A stretch of 64,000 nt of DNA from Rubrivivax rivuli (GTDB taxonomy: Bacteria; Pseudomonadota; Gammaproteobacteria; Burkholderiales; Burkholderiaceae_C), in assembly GCF_004016505.1 (NCBI RefSeq), contig NZ_SACR01000006.1, positions 62,001 through 126,000 on the forward strand, written 5' to 3'. This document shows positions 1 through 8,399 of the stretch, in pieces. Below the pieces are notes generated by a model. The model worked only from the letters and a program-made list of their open reading frames with translations. It was not told where the DNA came from and searched no databases. Positions within the stretch are counted from its first letter, which is position 1. Each line of letters starts with the position of its first letter. A program made the translations under genes and the position numbers.

Positions 1-360
1 CTGCAGCGTCTGGCGGCTGTAGGTGCCCAGGCGCACGATCTGTTCAATGTTGTGTCGCGTGCGGGCCGGCGTGCACTCGCGCAGGAACTGCAGGCCCCAC
101 AGCCACTGCCGCATGTCGGCGCGCAGGCGGAAGAGCAGCGGCGCGTCTTCGCGGCCCAGCCACTTCAGAACTTTCAGCGGCGCGCCCGGGTTGGCCCAGG
201 GCTCGGCGTGGCTGACCGAGATCTGCCCGCCGTTGGCGAAGCTGGTCTCGGCCGCCGCGGCGGCCTGGCGGTCGATGACGGTGACCTCGTGCCCCTGCTG
301 GCGCAGGAAGTAGGCGGTGGTGATGCCGAGCAGCCCGGCGCCGAGAACGATGACTTGCAT
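1..360 (-). CDS. DadA-like FAD-dependent amino acid oxidoreductase, N-terminal part (runs off window)
   Basis: The first 120 residues of an FAD-dependent oxidoreductase of the DadA/glycine oxidase (DAO) family; the rest lies beyond position 1. The start ATG at 360-358 is followed at once by a Rossmann FAD motif (VIVLGAGLLGITTAYFL-type, GxGxxG) and an acidic residue closing the second strand (VIDR), then ASFANGGQISVSHAEPWANP-type sequence typical of D-amino acid dehydrogenase small subunits. Such membrane-associated enzymes oxidise D-amino acids (or glycine/sarcosine in relatives) to keto acids and ammonia. It is the only gene directly downstream of the tandem glycine riboswitch at 424-600, which suggests glycine-responsive expression and possibly a glycine-like substrate. 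Exact substrate is not deducible from this fragment. Confidence 0.88.
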   Translation of the reverse strand, partial: MQVIVLGAGLLGITTAYFLRQQGHEVTVIDRQAAAAAETSFANGGQISVSHAEPWANPGAPLKVLKWLGREDAPLLFRLRADMRQWLWGLQFLRECTPARTRHNIEQIVRLGTYSRQTLQ

Positions 361-423
361 GAAGAGCTCCGAAGGAAGGGTGGCCCGCCCGGCCGTGCAA
401 CGGGCCGGGTGGTGTGCCGCTCC

Positions 424-600
424 CCCTGTCCTCGGTACCTGAGAGATTCAGCGCGGGCGCCTGCCCGGGCCTTGCTCCTTCGGTGCGTCACGCGGGTGAC
501 GGCTCTCCAGACGGCGTTGGTGTGGTGCAGTACGGGACCTGAGCGTTCATGGGAGATTGCGCCTTCGGTGGCCCCGGCCGCGGCCGGGGCGCTCTCCTGC
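424..600 (-). promoter_or_regulatory. tandem glycine riboswitch (two aptamers)
   Basis: Read on the minus strand, two consecutive glycine aptamers are visible. Aptamer 1 (about 600-523): GGAGAGC, a strong P2 hairpin of GC pairs, CACCGAAGGCGCAA, then CGCTCAGG and a pyrimidine/purine closing segment. Aptamer 2 (about 512-424): CTGGAGAGCC, a small hairpin, GCACCGAAGGAGCAA, a GC stem, then AATCTCTCAGGTACCGAGGACAG. Both carry the conserved GGAGAG / CCGAAGG / CTCAGG / GGACAG blocks of the glycine family, in the usual tandem order with a short linker. The element ends about 63 nt before the DadA-like start codon. Glycine riboswitches usually switch on glycine catabolism or export. Confidence 0.93.
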
Positions 601-614
601 GGAAGATCAAGGGG

Positions 615-1817
615 TCATGCGGCCGTGGCGGCCTCCTGGGGTGCGAGAAAGCGCTCGGCCAGCAGCGCCCAGTAGGCGCTGCCCGTGGCGATGTTGTCGT
701 CGTTGAAGTCGTAGCCGGGGTTGTGCACCATGCAGCCGCCCGCGCCGGGGCTGGCGTCGGTGCCGTTGCCGATGAGCACGTAGCTGCCGGGCACACGCTC
801 CAGCATGAAGGCAAAGTCTTCGCTGCCGGTCAGCGGCGGGCCTTGCGGCGTCACGCGCGCCGCGCCCACCAGTTCGGTGGCCACCTCGCGCGCGAAGGCG
901 GTCTCGGCCGGTGCGTTGACGAGCACCGCATAGCCCGGCCGCCAATCCAGCTGGGCCCGCACGCCGAAGCTCTCGGCCTGCGCCGCCACCAGCGCCCGGA
1001 TGCGGCGCTCCACCGTGGCGCGCACCTCGCGGTCGAGCGCGCGCACGCTGAGTTCCAGCGTGGCGCTGGCCGGGATCACGTTGTTGGCCTGGCCGCTGTG
1101 CAGCGCGCCCACCGTCACCACGGCCGCCTGCAGCGGGTCGATGTTGCGCGAGACCACGGTCTGCAGCGCCATCACGATGCTGGCCGCGGCCACGATGGGG
1201 TCCGCCGCACGGTGCGGCATGGCGCCGTGCCCGCCGGTGCCGTGCAGCGTGAGGGTGGCGTAATCGGAAGAAGCCATGGCCGCGCCTTCGCGCAGCACGA
1301 AGTGCCCCGGTGCCACGCCCGGCATGTTGTGCATGGCGAAGACCGCGTCGCAAGGAAAACGCTCGAACAGGCCGTCGGCCATCATGCGCAGCGCGCCGCC
1401 ACCGCCTTCTTCGGCGGGCTGGAAGATCAGGTGCAGCGTGCCCTCGAAGCGGCCGTGCTCGGCCAGGTGGCGCGCCGCCGCCAGCAGCATGGCGGTGTGG
1501 CCGTCGTGGCCGCAGGCGTGCATCACGCCGGCATGCACGCTGGCCCAGGCCTGGCCGCTGGCCTCGGCGATGGGCAGGGCGTCCATGTCGGCGCGCAGGC
1601 CCAGGCGCCGGGTGCCCGTGCCACGCACCAGGGTGCCCACCACGCCGGTGCCACCGATGCCGCGGTGCACCTCGTAGCCCCAGGCTTCGAGCTTGTCGGC
1701 CACCAGGGCCGCGGTGCGGTGCTCCTGGAAGGCCAGTTCCGGGTGCTGGTGGATGTCGCGGCGCAGGCTGATGAATTCACCGGCCCGCGCCTGCAGCGCC
1801 TGCAGGAGGTAGGTCAC
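615..1817 (-). CDS. M20 family amidohydrolase, hippurate hydrolase type
   Basis: A 400-residue zinc amidohydrolase of the M20D group (hippurate hydrolase / N-acyl amino acid amidohydrolase / IAA-amino acid hydrolase). Visible family motifs are HQHPELAFQE near the N terminus, GLRADMDALPI, the metal-binding HACGHDGHTAMLL, FQPAEEGGGGA with the catalytic Glu, and GSEDFAFML near the C terminus; length fits the family. It would cleave N-acyl or N-aroyl amino acids such as hippurate into acid plus amino acid. The start is GTG at 1817, seven bases after the stop of the TctC-like gene, so translation is probably coupled. Its stop lies only 14 bases upstream of the glycine riboswitch, making glycine conjugates an attractive substrate class, but that is inference. 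Confidence 0.9.
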   Translation of the reverse strand: MTYLLQALQARAGEFISLRRDIHQHPELAFQEHRTAALVADKLEAWGYEVHRGIGGTGVVGTLVRGTGTRRLGLRADMDALPIAEASGQAWASVHAGVMHACGHDGHTAMLLAAARHLAEHGRFEGTLHLIFQPAEEGGGGALRMMADGLFERFPCDAVFAMHNMPGVAPGHFVLREGAAMASSDYATLTLHGTGGHGAMPHRAADPIVAAASIVMALQTVVSRNIDPLQAAVVTVGALHSGQANNVIPASATLELSVRALDREVRATVERRIRALVAAQAESFGVRAQLDWRPGYAVLVNAPAETAFAREVATELVGAARVTPQGPPLTGSEDFAFMLERVPGSYVLIGNGTDASPGAGGCMVHNPGYDFNDDNIATGSAYWALLAERFLAPQEAATAA

Positions 1818-1824
1818 TGCCGGC

Positions 1825-2805
1825 TCATTGCGGCTGCAGGTTGATCTGCCGGGCGATGGCGCGGTAGCGCGCCGTCTCGGTCTCGAAGAAGCGGGCCGAC
1901 TCAGCCAGCGTCATCGGGGCTGCGGCCACCTGTGTTTGTGCCGCCAGCTGCGCACGCACCGTCGGGTCCTTCAGGGTCTTGCCGATGGCCGCGTGCAGGC
2001 GCACCACCACGTCTTCCGGCGTGCTGCGCGGCACCATGAAGCCGGTCCAGATCTTGTACGAGAAGTTCTTCAGCGCCTGGCTCTCGCCGGCCGTCGGCAC
2101 GTTCTTCAGCAGCTCCGAGCGCTGCGCACCGAGCTGGCCGATGACCTTCAGCCGCCCCTGGTCGGCCAGCGCGCCCATCGCGGCGCTGTACACCAGCACG
2201 GCGAAGTCGACCTGGCCGCCACCGATGTCCTGCAGCAGCGGCGCGTTGCCCTTGTAGGGCACGTGGGCCAGCTTCACGCCGGTCTGCGCCTGCACGTTCT
2301 CGAGGATCAGGTGGTAGAGCGAGCCCACGCCCACGCTGCCGTAGGTGAGCGGCCTGTCGGCCGACTTGCGGGCCAGCGCAATGAGCTCGTCGACGTTGCT
2401 CACCGGCAGGTCCTTGCGCGTGACGAAGACCATCACCGCATCGGCCACCGGATGCACGAGGCGGAAGTCCTCCGTCTTCAGCTTCACCGCGGCGTTGGCC
2501 AGCGGCGAGAGGATCACCTCGTTGGGCGAACCCTGGAAGACGAAGTGGCCATCGGCCGGCGCGGCCAGCACCTTCTGCGCCGCCAGCGCGCCGCTGACGC
2601 CGCCGAGGTTCTCCACCAGCACCTGCTGGCCGAGCTCTTTGCCCAGGGGGTTGAAAAAGATGCGCGCGATGGCATCCGACGGGCCGCCTGCTGGGTAGGG
2701 AACCATCAGGTTGACCGGCTTGGCCGGCCAGCTTTGCGCCATCACGGCGCCGGCGCTGAGCAGCAAGCCCGCCAGCAGGGACAGTGACCGTTGGAACCTC
2801 GTCAT
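1825..2805 (-). CDS. tripartite tricarboxylate transporter substrate-binding protein (TctC/Bug family)
   Basis: A 326-residue periplasmic solute receptor of the Bug (TctC-like) family. Residues 1-23 form a signal peptide ending VMA, followed by the family's mature start (WPAKPVNLMVPYPAGGPSD), then the LAAQKVLAAPADGHF segment and a central GVGSLYHL loop. An in-frame extension to 2874 exists, but the ATG at 2805 has a clear AAGGAGATGTC ribosome site and an immediate signal sequence, so 2805 is chosen. No TctA/TctB membrane genes are adjacent, which is normal for orphan Bug receptors in Burkholderiales. It probably binds the acid or conjugate processed by the downstream M20 hydrolase, with which it forms an operon divergent from a LysR gene. 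Confidence 0.92.
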   Translation of the reverse strand: MTRFQRSLSLLAGLLLSAGAVMAQSWPAKPVNLMVPYPAGGPSDAIARIFFNPLGKELGQQVLVENLGGVSGALAAQKVLAAPADGHFVFQGSPNEVILSPLANAAVKLKTEDFRLVHPVADAVMVFVTRKDLPVSNVDELIALARKSADRPLTYGSVGVGSLYHLILENVQAQTGVKLAHVPYKGNAPLLQDIGGGQVDFAVLVYSAAMGALADQGRLKVIGQLGAQRSELLKNVPTAGESQALKNFSYKIWTGFMVPRSTPEDVVVRLHAAIGKTLKDPTVRAQLAAQTQVAAAPMTLAESARFFETETARYRAIARQINLQPQ

Positions 2806-2894
2806 GACATCTCCTTCAGGGCCGGGTGGTTGGGGTGTGCAGCCAATGTAGGAGCCGCCGGATACAACGTCCAATGCATTCTTCGGTTCTATAT

Positions 2895-2906
2895 GATGAG
2901 TTCATC
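2895..2906. promoter_or_regulatory. candidate LysR operator (dyad GATGA-GT-TCATC)
   Basis: A perfect 5-2-5 inverted repeat in the 125-bp gap between the divergent TctC-like and LysR-type genes, 25 bp before the LysR start. Position between divergent units and dyad symmetry suit a LysR autoregulatory/activation site; binding is not shown. Confidence 0.4.
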
Positions 2907-2930
2907 TCATGCATTTTCCGGGTTGACCCC

Positions 2931-3815
2931 ATGACCCTGGTTCAGCTCCGCCACCTGATCTCGCTCGCGCAGAGCGGCTCGTTCACCAAGTCGGCCGAGG
3001 CGCTGTTCCTGACGCAGCCCGCGCTCAGCCGCAGCATCCGCGCGCTGGAAGACGAGCTCGGGCAGCCGCTGTTCGACCGCGTGGGCCGGCGCAGCGTGCT
3101 CACGCCTTTCGGCGAGGAGGCGTTGCGGCGCGCCCGGCAACTCGTCTTCGACGCCGACGAGCTGGCCGGCAGCGGCCGGCAGATGCGCGAGGGCCGCTCG
3201 GGCACGGTGCGCATCGGCCTGGGTTCGGGACCGGGCGCGATGCTGATGACGCCGCTGCTGATGACGATGGCCCGGTCGCACCCGGGGGTGCACCTGGAGA
3301 TTGCGCGTGGCCACACCGACGCGCTGATCCGCCGCCTGCGTGAGCGCGAGCTCGATGCCCTGGTGGTGGATGCGCGCTCCCTGGCGCCCGCTGGCGACCT
3401 GCGCGTGAGCAGCCTGGTCGAGATGCGCGGCGCCTTCCTGGTGCGCGAGGGCCATCCGCTCGCGCGCTGGAAAGGCACGTTGCGCTTCGACACGCTGCGC
3501 CAGTACCCCATCGCTTCCACACCGCTGAGCGAGGAGGTGGCGCGCACGCTGGTCGAGCGATACGGGCCCGGCGCCCACCCGACCGAATGCGTGACCCTGC
3601 GCTGCGAGGAGATCCCCAGTCTGGTGGAGGTGGTGCGCCACAGCGACGCGGTGCTCATCGCCATCCGCGCCGCCGCGCCCGACCTGGTGGAGCTGCCCCT
3701 GCGCCCGGCCTTGAACGCCACGGCGCGCTTCGGCATCGTCACGCTCGCCCGCCGGGCCGAGCCACCGGCGCTGCCGCTGGTGCGCAAGCTGGTGACCGAG
3801 CTGATGTGCGATTGA
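2931..3815 (+). CDS. LysR-type transcriptional regulator
   Basis: A 294-residue LysR family regulator. The N-terminal 60 residues are the winged helix-turn-helix (MTLVQLRHLISLAQSGSF, then KSAEALFLTQPALSRSIRAL), followed by the linker helix and a periplasmic-binding-like effector domain from about residue 90 (GTVRIGLGSGPGAMLMTPLL). Frame is open upstream to 2826, but the ATG at 2931 gives the canonical LysR N terminus. It is transcribed away from the TctC-like/amidohydrolase unit with a dyad between them, so it most likely controls that operon in response to the transported or hydrolysed compound. Confidence 0.92.
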   Translation: MTLVQLRHLISLAQSGSFTKSAEALFLTQPALSRSIRALEDELGQPLFDRVGRRSVLTPFGEEALRRARQLVFDADELAGSGRQMREGRSGTVRIGLGSGPGAMLMTPLLMTMARSHPGVHLEIARGHTDALIRRLRERELDALVVDARSLAPAGDLRVSSLVEMRGAFLVREGHPLARWKGTLRFDTLRQYPIASTPLSEEVARTLVERYGPGAHPTECVTLRCEEIPSLVEVVRHSDAVLIAIRAAAPDLVELPLRPALNATARFGIVTLARRAEPPALPLVRKLVTELMCD

Positions 3816-3855
3816 GGCGCCACCGGTCCCGTATGCTTTCGGGCAGGGGGGCGAT

Positions 3856-6450
3856 GTGAGCATGCTGCCGATCCTGTTCGCCAATTTCAGGCTCGACGCG
3901 AACGAGCGCAGACTCGAACAAGGTGGTGCGCCCGTCGAGCTGGGCGCCCGTGCCTTCGACCTGCTGTGCGTGCTGGTGCAAAGCGCCGGGCGCATGGTCA
4001 CCAAGACCGAACTGATGGACCGGGTGTGGCCCGACGTGATCGTCGAAGAAGCCAACCTGCACGTGCAGATGACCGCGCTGCGCAAGGCCATCGGCCGCGA
4101 GGCCATCGCCACGGTGCCCGGCCGCGGCTACCAGTTCGTGCTGCCGCTGCAGGGCGGCCGCGCGCTGCCTGCGCCCAGCAGCACCGGCGCAGACAGCGCC
4201 GTGCCGGCCTTCGCCGCGCTCACGCCGCTGCTGGGCCGCGACGACGACCTCGCCCGCGTGGCCCAAGCGCTGGCGCACCCCACGCAGGGCGGCTTCGTCA
4301 CCATCACGGGCGCGGGCGGCAGCGGCAAGACGCTGCTGGCCCGGCACGTCGCTGCGCGCAGCGGCCTGGTCGACGGCCGGGCGCCGGTCTGGGTCGACCT
4401 GCTGGAAGTCAACCGGCCCGACGCGGTGGTGCCGGCGGTGGCGCTGGCCGCCCAGGTGCCCGGCCCGCCGCGTCAGGCCCTGAAGCTGGCGCAGGCACTG
4501 CGCGATGCACGGCTGCTGCTGGTGCTGGACAACGCCGAGCACGTGCTGCAGGCCGTGGCCGATCTCACCGCCGTACTGCGGCGTGAAGCGCCCGGGGTGC
4601 GGCTGCTCGTGACGAGCCAGGCACCGCTGCATGGTGCAGGCGAGACGGTGCATGCGCTCCGGGGCCTGTCGGTGCCGCCGGCGCCGTGCAGCGCGGCTGA
4701 AGCGCTGCGCCACGCGGCGGTGGCGCTTTTCGTGGCCCAGGCTCGGCAGGCCGACCGGCGCTTCCGCCTTGAAGATGCGCAGGTGGAAGACGTGGCGGCC
4801 ATCTGCGCCAGCCTGGGTGGCTCGGCGCTGGGCGTGCAACTGGCCGCAGCGCTGCTGGGTCAGATGCCGCTGGCTGCCGTGCGGTCGCGGCTGGCCCGCG
4901 CCCACACGGGCCCCGAGGAGGCGGCGGTCGACCCCGCCGCCAACGTGCTGCGTTCGGCGCTGAGCTGGTCGCACGACCTGCTCGGTCCGGCCGCACAACG
5001 GGTGTTCCGGCGCCTGGCCATCGCGCAGGGGCCGCTGCCACTCGCCTTGGTGCAGGGCCTGGCCGCCGACAGCGAAGAGCCCGATGCGATCGACGCCGTG
5101 ACGACGGCCCTGGCCGACCTTGTCGACCGTTCCCTCGTGCAGTGCGCACCGGCACCCGATGCGGCGCCTGAGGACGCGCCTCGCTACCGGCTGCTGGAAG
5201 CACCCCGAGCGCTGGCCCTGGAGCAACTGGCCGCCGCGGGCGAACGGGCGCTCGTGCTGGCCCGGCTGGCACGGGCGCTGGCGCCCCTGGGCGATCAGTG
5301 GCACGCCGCCCTGTGGCGGGGGGAGCGCCCGCCGCCCGATGAGCCTGCGCTGCGCGCCGCCATGCCCGGGCCGGCCGACATCGCGGCCGCGTTTGAAGCG
5401 GCCTTGCAGGCGCCGGGGCTGGCTTCGGCCACGGTGCTCGCCCGGATGTGCTGCCTGGTGCACACCATCGCCAAGAGACACCCCGTGGCCGAGCGCCTGC
5501 GCTGGGCGCAGGCGGCGAGCGAGCGCGCCGATGAGGCCGGACTGTCCGCAGCGCTGCAGGGCCGGCTGCTGCTGACGGCCACCACCTTGGTCCGGCACTC
5601 GGACTGGGGCGCCAAGCTGGCGATGCTGCAGCGCTCGGTGGCCGCGTGGCACAACGCAGGCGATCTGGCGGGCGAACTCCGCGCGCTGGCCTCCTTGGCC
5701 GAGACCCACGCATTCGCCGGCCGGCTGGCCGAGGCCGAGGCCGTGCTGCAGCGGGTGCGCGAGCTCGACGATCCGGCCTCGCCCCCGGGCCGCCAGCGCC
5801 TGCGCTGGTATGCCGAAGGCCTGGTCGCGGGGTCGGCGGGCGACCTGCCGAGGGCGATCACGGCCTGGCGTGAACACCTGCGGCTGGCGCGCCAGTACGG
5901 GGAGTCAGAGCTCGAGCTCGTGCGCGCGCTGCACTCACTGGCGCATGACGAACTGCTCAGCGGCGAGGCGGCCGCCGCACTGCCACGCCTGCAGCAGGCT
6001 GTGGAGATGGCCCGCCGCCAGGCAGACCGCGAAGCCCTGCATGCCTACTTGCTGCCTTCGCTGGTGGCGGCCCGCTTGGCCTTGGGCGACCTGCCCGGCG
6101 CCCGCGCGGCCGCCGCAGAAGGCTGGCCCCAGGCTCGCGGCCTGGATGCCGATGCATGGTGGGCCGACCACCTCGCGCTGCTGGCCTGGCAAGAGGGCCG
6201 GCCCCGCACCGCAGCACGCCTGCTCGGCTTGGCCGATGCCGCCTACACGCGCCAGAACGACACCAGGCAGGCCCTGGAGACGCGGGTGGTGTCCGCGGTG
6301 GAGGCGGCGTTGCGCGCGGCGCTCGGCGAAGCCTTGCACACGGCACTGCGGGCCGAAGGCCGCGCACAAGATGCAGCGCCCGCCGTGTTCGCTGCGGCGC
6401 TGGCGCTGGCCGACGGCCCGGCGCTGCTCACATCCGCAGCGCCGCAATGA
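3856..6450 (+). CDS. winged-helix transcriptional regulator with STAND-type ATPase and helical repeats
   Basis: An 864-residue regulator in three parts. Residues 1-100 are an OmpR/CadC-type winged helix (FDLLCVLVQSAGRMVTKTEL, then ALRKAIG and VPGRGYQFV). Residues about 120-400 are a STAND/AAA-like ATPase with Walker A GAGGSGKTLLARH and a Walker B-like LLLVLDNAEHVL. The remainder is Ala/Leu-rich helical repeats resembling TPR (for example [16 protein letters not shown]) that probably sense a ligand or partner. The organisation is that of the common proteobacterial 'winged helix family, ATP-binding' regulators. Start is GTG 3856 after a G-rich stretch; an ATG two codons later is an alternative, while the ATG at 3854 runs straight into a stop. 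Target genes are unknown. Confidence 0.87.
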   Translation: MSMLPILFANFRLDANERRLEQGGAPVELGARAFDLLCVLVQSAGRMVTKTELMDRVWPDVIVEEANLHVQMTALRKAIGREAIATVPGRGYQFVLPLQGGRALPAPSSTGADSAVPAFAALTPLLGRDDDLARVAQALAHPTQGGFVTITGAGGSGKTLLARHVAARSGLVDGRAPVWVDLLEVNRPDAVVPAVALAAQVPGPPRQALKLAQALRDARLLLVLDNAEHVLQAVADLTAVLRREAPGVRLLVTSQAPLHGAGETVHALRGLSVPPAPCSAAEALRHAAVALFVAQARQADRRFRLEDAQVEDVAAICASLGGSALGVQLAAALLGQMPLAAVRSRLARAHTGPEEAAVDPAANVLRSALSWSHDLLGPAAQRVFRRLAIAQGPLPLALVQGLAADSEEPDAIDAVTTALADLVDRSLVQCAPAPDAAPEDAPRYRLLEAPRALALEQLAAAGERALVLARLARALAPLGDQWHAALWRGERPPPDEPALRAAMPGPADIAAAFEAALQAPGLASATVLARMCCLVHTIAKRHPVAERLRWAQAASERADEAGLSAALQGRLLLTATTLVRHSDWGAKLAMLQRSVAAWHNAGDLAGELRALASLAETHAFAGRLAEAEAVLQRVRELDDPASPPGRQRLRWYAEGLVAGSAGDLPRAITAWREHLRLARQYGESELELVRALHSLAHDELLSGEAAAALPRLQQAVEMARRQADREALHAYLLPSLVAARLALGDLPGARAAAAEGWPQARGLDADAWWADHLALLAWQEGRPRTAARLLGLADAAYTRQNDTRQALETRVVSAVEAALRAALGEALHTALRAEGRAQDAAPAVFAAALALADGPALLTSAAPQ

Positions 6451-6796
6451 CCATGAAGGTGGCCGCGCACATCGAGGCGTTCACGAGGTTGACCGCCACC
6501 GCACGGTTCCAGCGCTGGCCCTGCTGCTCGTACAACCACGCGGCCATGGTGATGTTTGCGCACATCCACAGGCCCCAGGTCCACAGCGAGTGCTGGCTCG
6601 AATCGCCGCTGCTGACCAAGGCCCAGAGCGTGGGCAGGTAAGACAGCACGCGGGCCGAATTCAGAAGCGTGAAAGCCCAGGTGAGCACGAACAGGTAGCG
6701 GCTGCGCCAGAGGCTGCGCTGGCTGCCAGCGATGGCCTGCGCTGACGCTGGGGCTGTGGGGGCAGGAGACTGCGCGTCGATCGAGGCCGCGTTCAC
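6428..6796 (-). CDS. small integral membrane protein of unknown function
   Basis: A 122-residue protein with a polar N-terminal 30 residues and three predicted membrane helices (around YLFVLTWAFTLLNSARVL, WTWGLWMCANITMAAWLY and the C-terminal VNASMCAATFMVIAALRM). No family is recognised. The open frame extends to 7279 but that part is Gly/Pro/Arg-rich and not protein-like; a GTG at 6796 with GGGAG about six bases upstream is the best start. Its last 23 bases overlap the end of the convergent winged-helix/STAND gene. Confidence 0.6.
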   Translation of the reverse strand: MNAASIDAQSPAPTAPASAQAIAGSQRSLWRSRYLFVLTWAFTLLNSARVLSYLPTLWALVSSGDSSQHSLWTWGLWMCANITMAAWLYEQQGQRWNRAVAVNLVNASMCAATFMVIAALRM

Positions 6797-7269
6797 CGGG
6801 GGCTCCCATGGGCCGCGAGGGCAGCCAGGCCCTGCGCAGGCGTCTCTGCCGCAACGGCAGGACCTGCAATCAAGGCACCCCACACGGAGGCAAGGTGGAT
6901 CCACACAGGCGGGCGCAGGGCGGTCATGGGCAAGGTCCTCGGCAGGCGGCGCTGGAAGCGTTGATGCACCCATGCTGCCGAGCGCCTCTGCAGCCGTCCG
7001 AAAAAAACCTAAAACCGCGGCGCTGCCCCCGCGATGCCCCAGTTCTCCTTCGGCGACACGTGGATCCAGGCGCGCGGCCGACCGGGTTGCGTTCGGGCTC
7101 GAACAGGTGGCCGGGCCGGTACCAGGCGGCCGTCCTCTGCCCCAAGTTGCCGGCCTTCCGGCGTGAAGACCGCGCCTCGTCCCGACGATGGAGGCGCGCC
7201 GACAGCGGGATGGTCCCCGCGAGCCCGTGCTGCCACACTCGGCCGACCAACCGCCTCCAGGAGACACGC
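6797..7269. other. 473-bp gap without convincing gene
   Basis: Open frames here are compositionally unlike protein and have no start with a ribosome site. A run of seven A residues lies near 7000. Presumably holds promoters for the membrane protein (minus) and the secreted protein (plus); none can be pinpointed. Confidence 0.4.
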
Positions 7270-8355
7270 ATGCCAGCAAGCCATCCGCTCCCTACCGCCC
7301 GCCCAGTGGTGGCCGCGCTGCTGGCGCTGCTGCCCCCGCTGCTGGTGCCCCTGCAGGCCGGCGCCCAGCCCGATTGCGGCACGCCCGGCACCATGACCGT
7401 GAAGACGGCCGACGGCAAGGGCACCACCCAGACCGCCACGCGCGTGTTCGCGGATGGTTCGGTGGCCGTGCGCGCACGGCTGGCGGTCAACCCCGATGGG
7501 GGCGCTGCGTCGTACACCGCCGGTGACGCCGGGTTCACCTACATCGCCAACGGCCTGGACCGCTGGGCCGACGGCAAGACCACCAGCTGCCAGGCCGGCG
7601 GCTGCCGCCCCGATTTCCTGAAGGCCGAGCAGATGGGCTTCGGTGCCGGCTCGCCGGCCTTCTGCGTCTATGCCATCGAGGTCGAGCCCTTCACCGCAGG
7701 CGGCAGCCGCACGGCCTGCGGGGCGGGCAAGTGGGTGGTGGGCAACGGCCTGGGCAAGCCCAAGCCCGGTCCGGTGGTGGAGGGCCTCGCGGGCCAGCCG
7801 GTGCAGACCTACCGCTCGATGACGTCCGTCACGCACCGCGTAGCCGGCGAGACGCGCTACCTGGACGCCGAGGCGCTGCCCATCGCCGTGGCGCCGGCGC
7901 GCGAGTACATGGGCAAGCTGGTGTGGGTGGGCGGCGCGGGCTTTCAGCCGGCCCTCGCCCTCATCGGCGACCGCGGCCCGGCCTTCGGCGAAGGGTCGAT
8001 CGCGCTGCACCAGCTGCTGCGCACCGGCACCGTCACACCGCAGAAGCCGGGCCCCATCCCGCGCGAGCAGCGCTGCGGGCCGGGCGAACTGGCCCTGAAG
8101 CCCCCGTTCGTCTCGCGCCCCGGCGGCGGCAGCGCCGACCGCTGCCGGCCGGGCCGCACGCCAACGACGCCGTCAGACGTGCGCGCCTACCAGGGCATCG
8201 ACGCCGTGCTCGACTACGTGATCCTGGGCCAGGCCACGCTGCCGCGCAAAGGCATGGCGGTGCAGGAAGAGGTTTCGCTGCAGTCGATGGCCGCCGCCGC
8301 CGCGGCCTACACGCCGGAACGCATCCAGCAGATGCTGGCCTGCCTGCCGAAGTGA
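7270..8355 (+). CDS. secreted protein with GH75 (chitosanase)-like domain
   Basis: A 361-residue exported protein. Residues 1-35 are a signal peptide (hydrophobic VVAALLALLPPLLVPL, cleavage near AGAQ). The mature part has eight or more Cys, suggesting disulfides. The central segment YLDAEALPIAVAPA followed some 35 residues on by ALIGDRGPAFGEGSIALHQL matches my memory of the GH75 chitosanase core, where an Asp and a Glu in this region are catalytic; here the candidates are D234 and E241. The C-terminal 90 residues resemble nothing known to me. Start chosen for its CAGGAGA site although the frame is open from 6808. Hydrolysis of chitosan is a family-based suggestion only; this could be a non-catalytic homologue. 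Confidence 0.6.
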   Translation: MPASHPLPTARPVVAALLALLPPLLVPLQAGAQPDCGTPGTMTVKTADGKGTTQTATRVFADGSVAVRARLAVNPDGGAASYTAGDAGFTYIANGLDRWADGKTTSCQAGGCRPDFLKAEQMGFGAGSPAFCVYAIEVEPFTAGGSRTACGAGKWVVGNGLGKPKPGPVVEGLAGQPVQTYRSMTSVTHRVAGETRYLDAEALPIAVAPAREYMGKLVWVGGAGFQPALALIGDRGPAFGEGSIALHQLLRTGTVTPQKPGPIPREQRCGPGELALKPPFVSRPGGGSADRCRPGRTPTTPSDVRAYQGIDAVLDYVILGQATLPRKGMAVQEEVSLQSMAAAAAAYTPERIQQMLACLPK

Positions 8356-8399
8356 GAGGCCCCTGCACGCCGGGTGCCGCCGGATCTGCGCAGCCGCCC

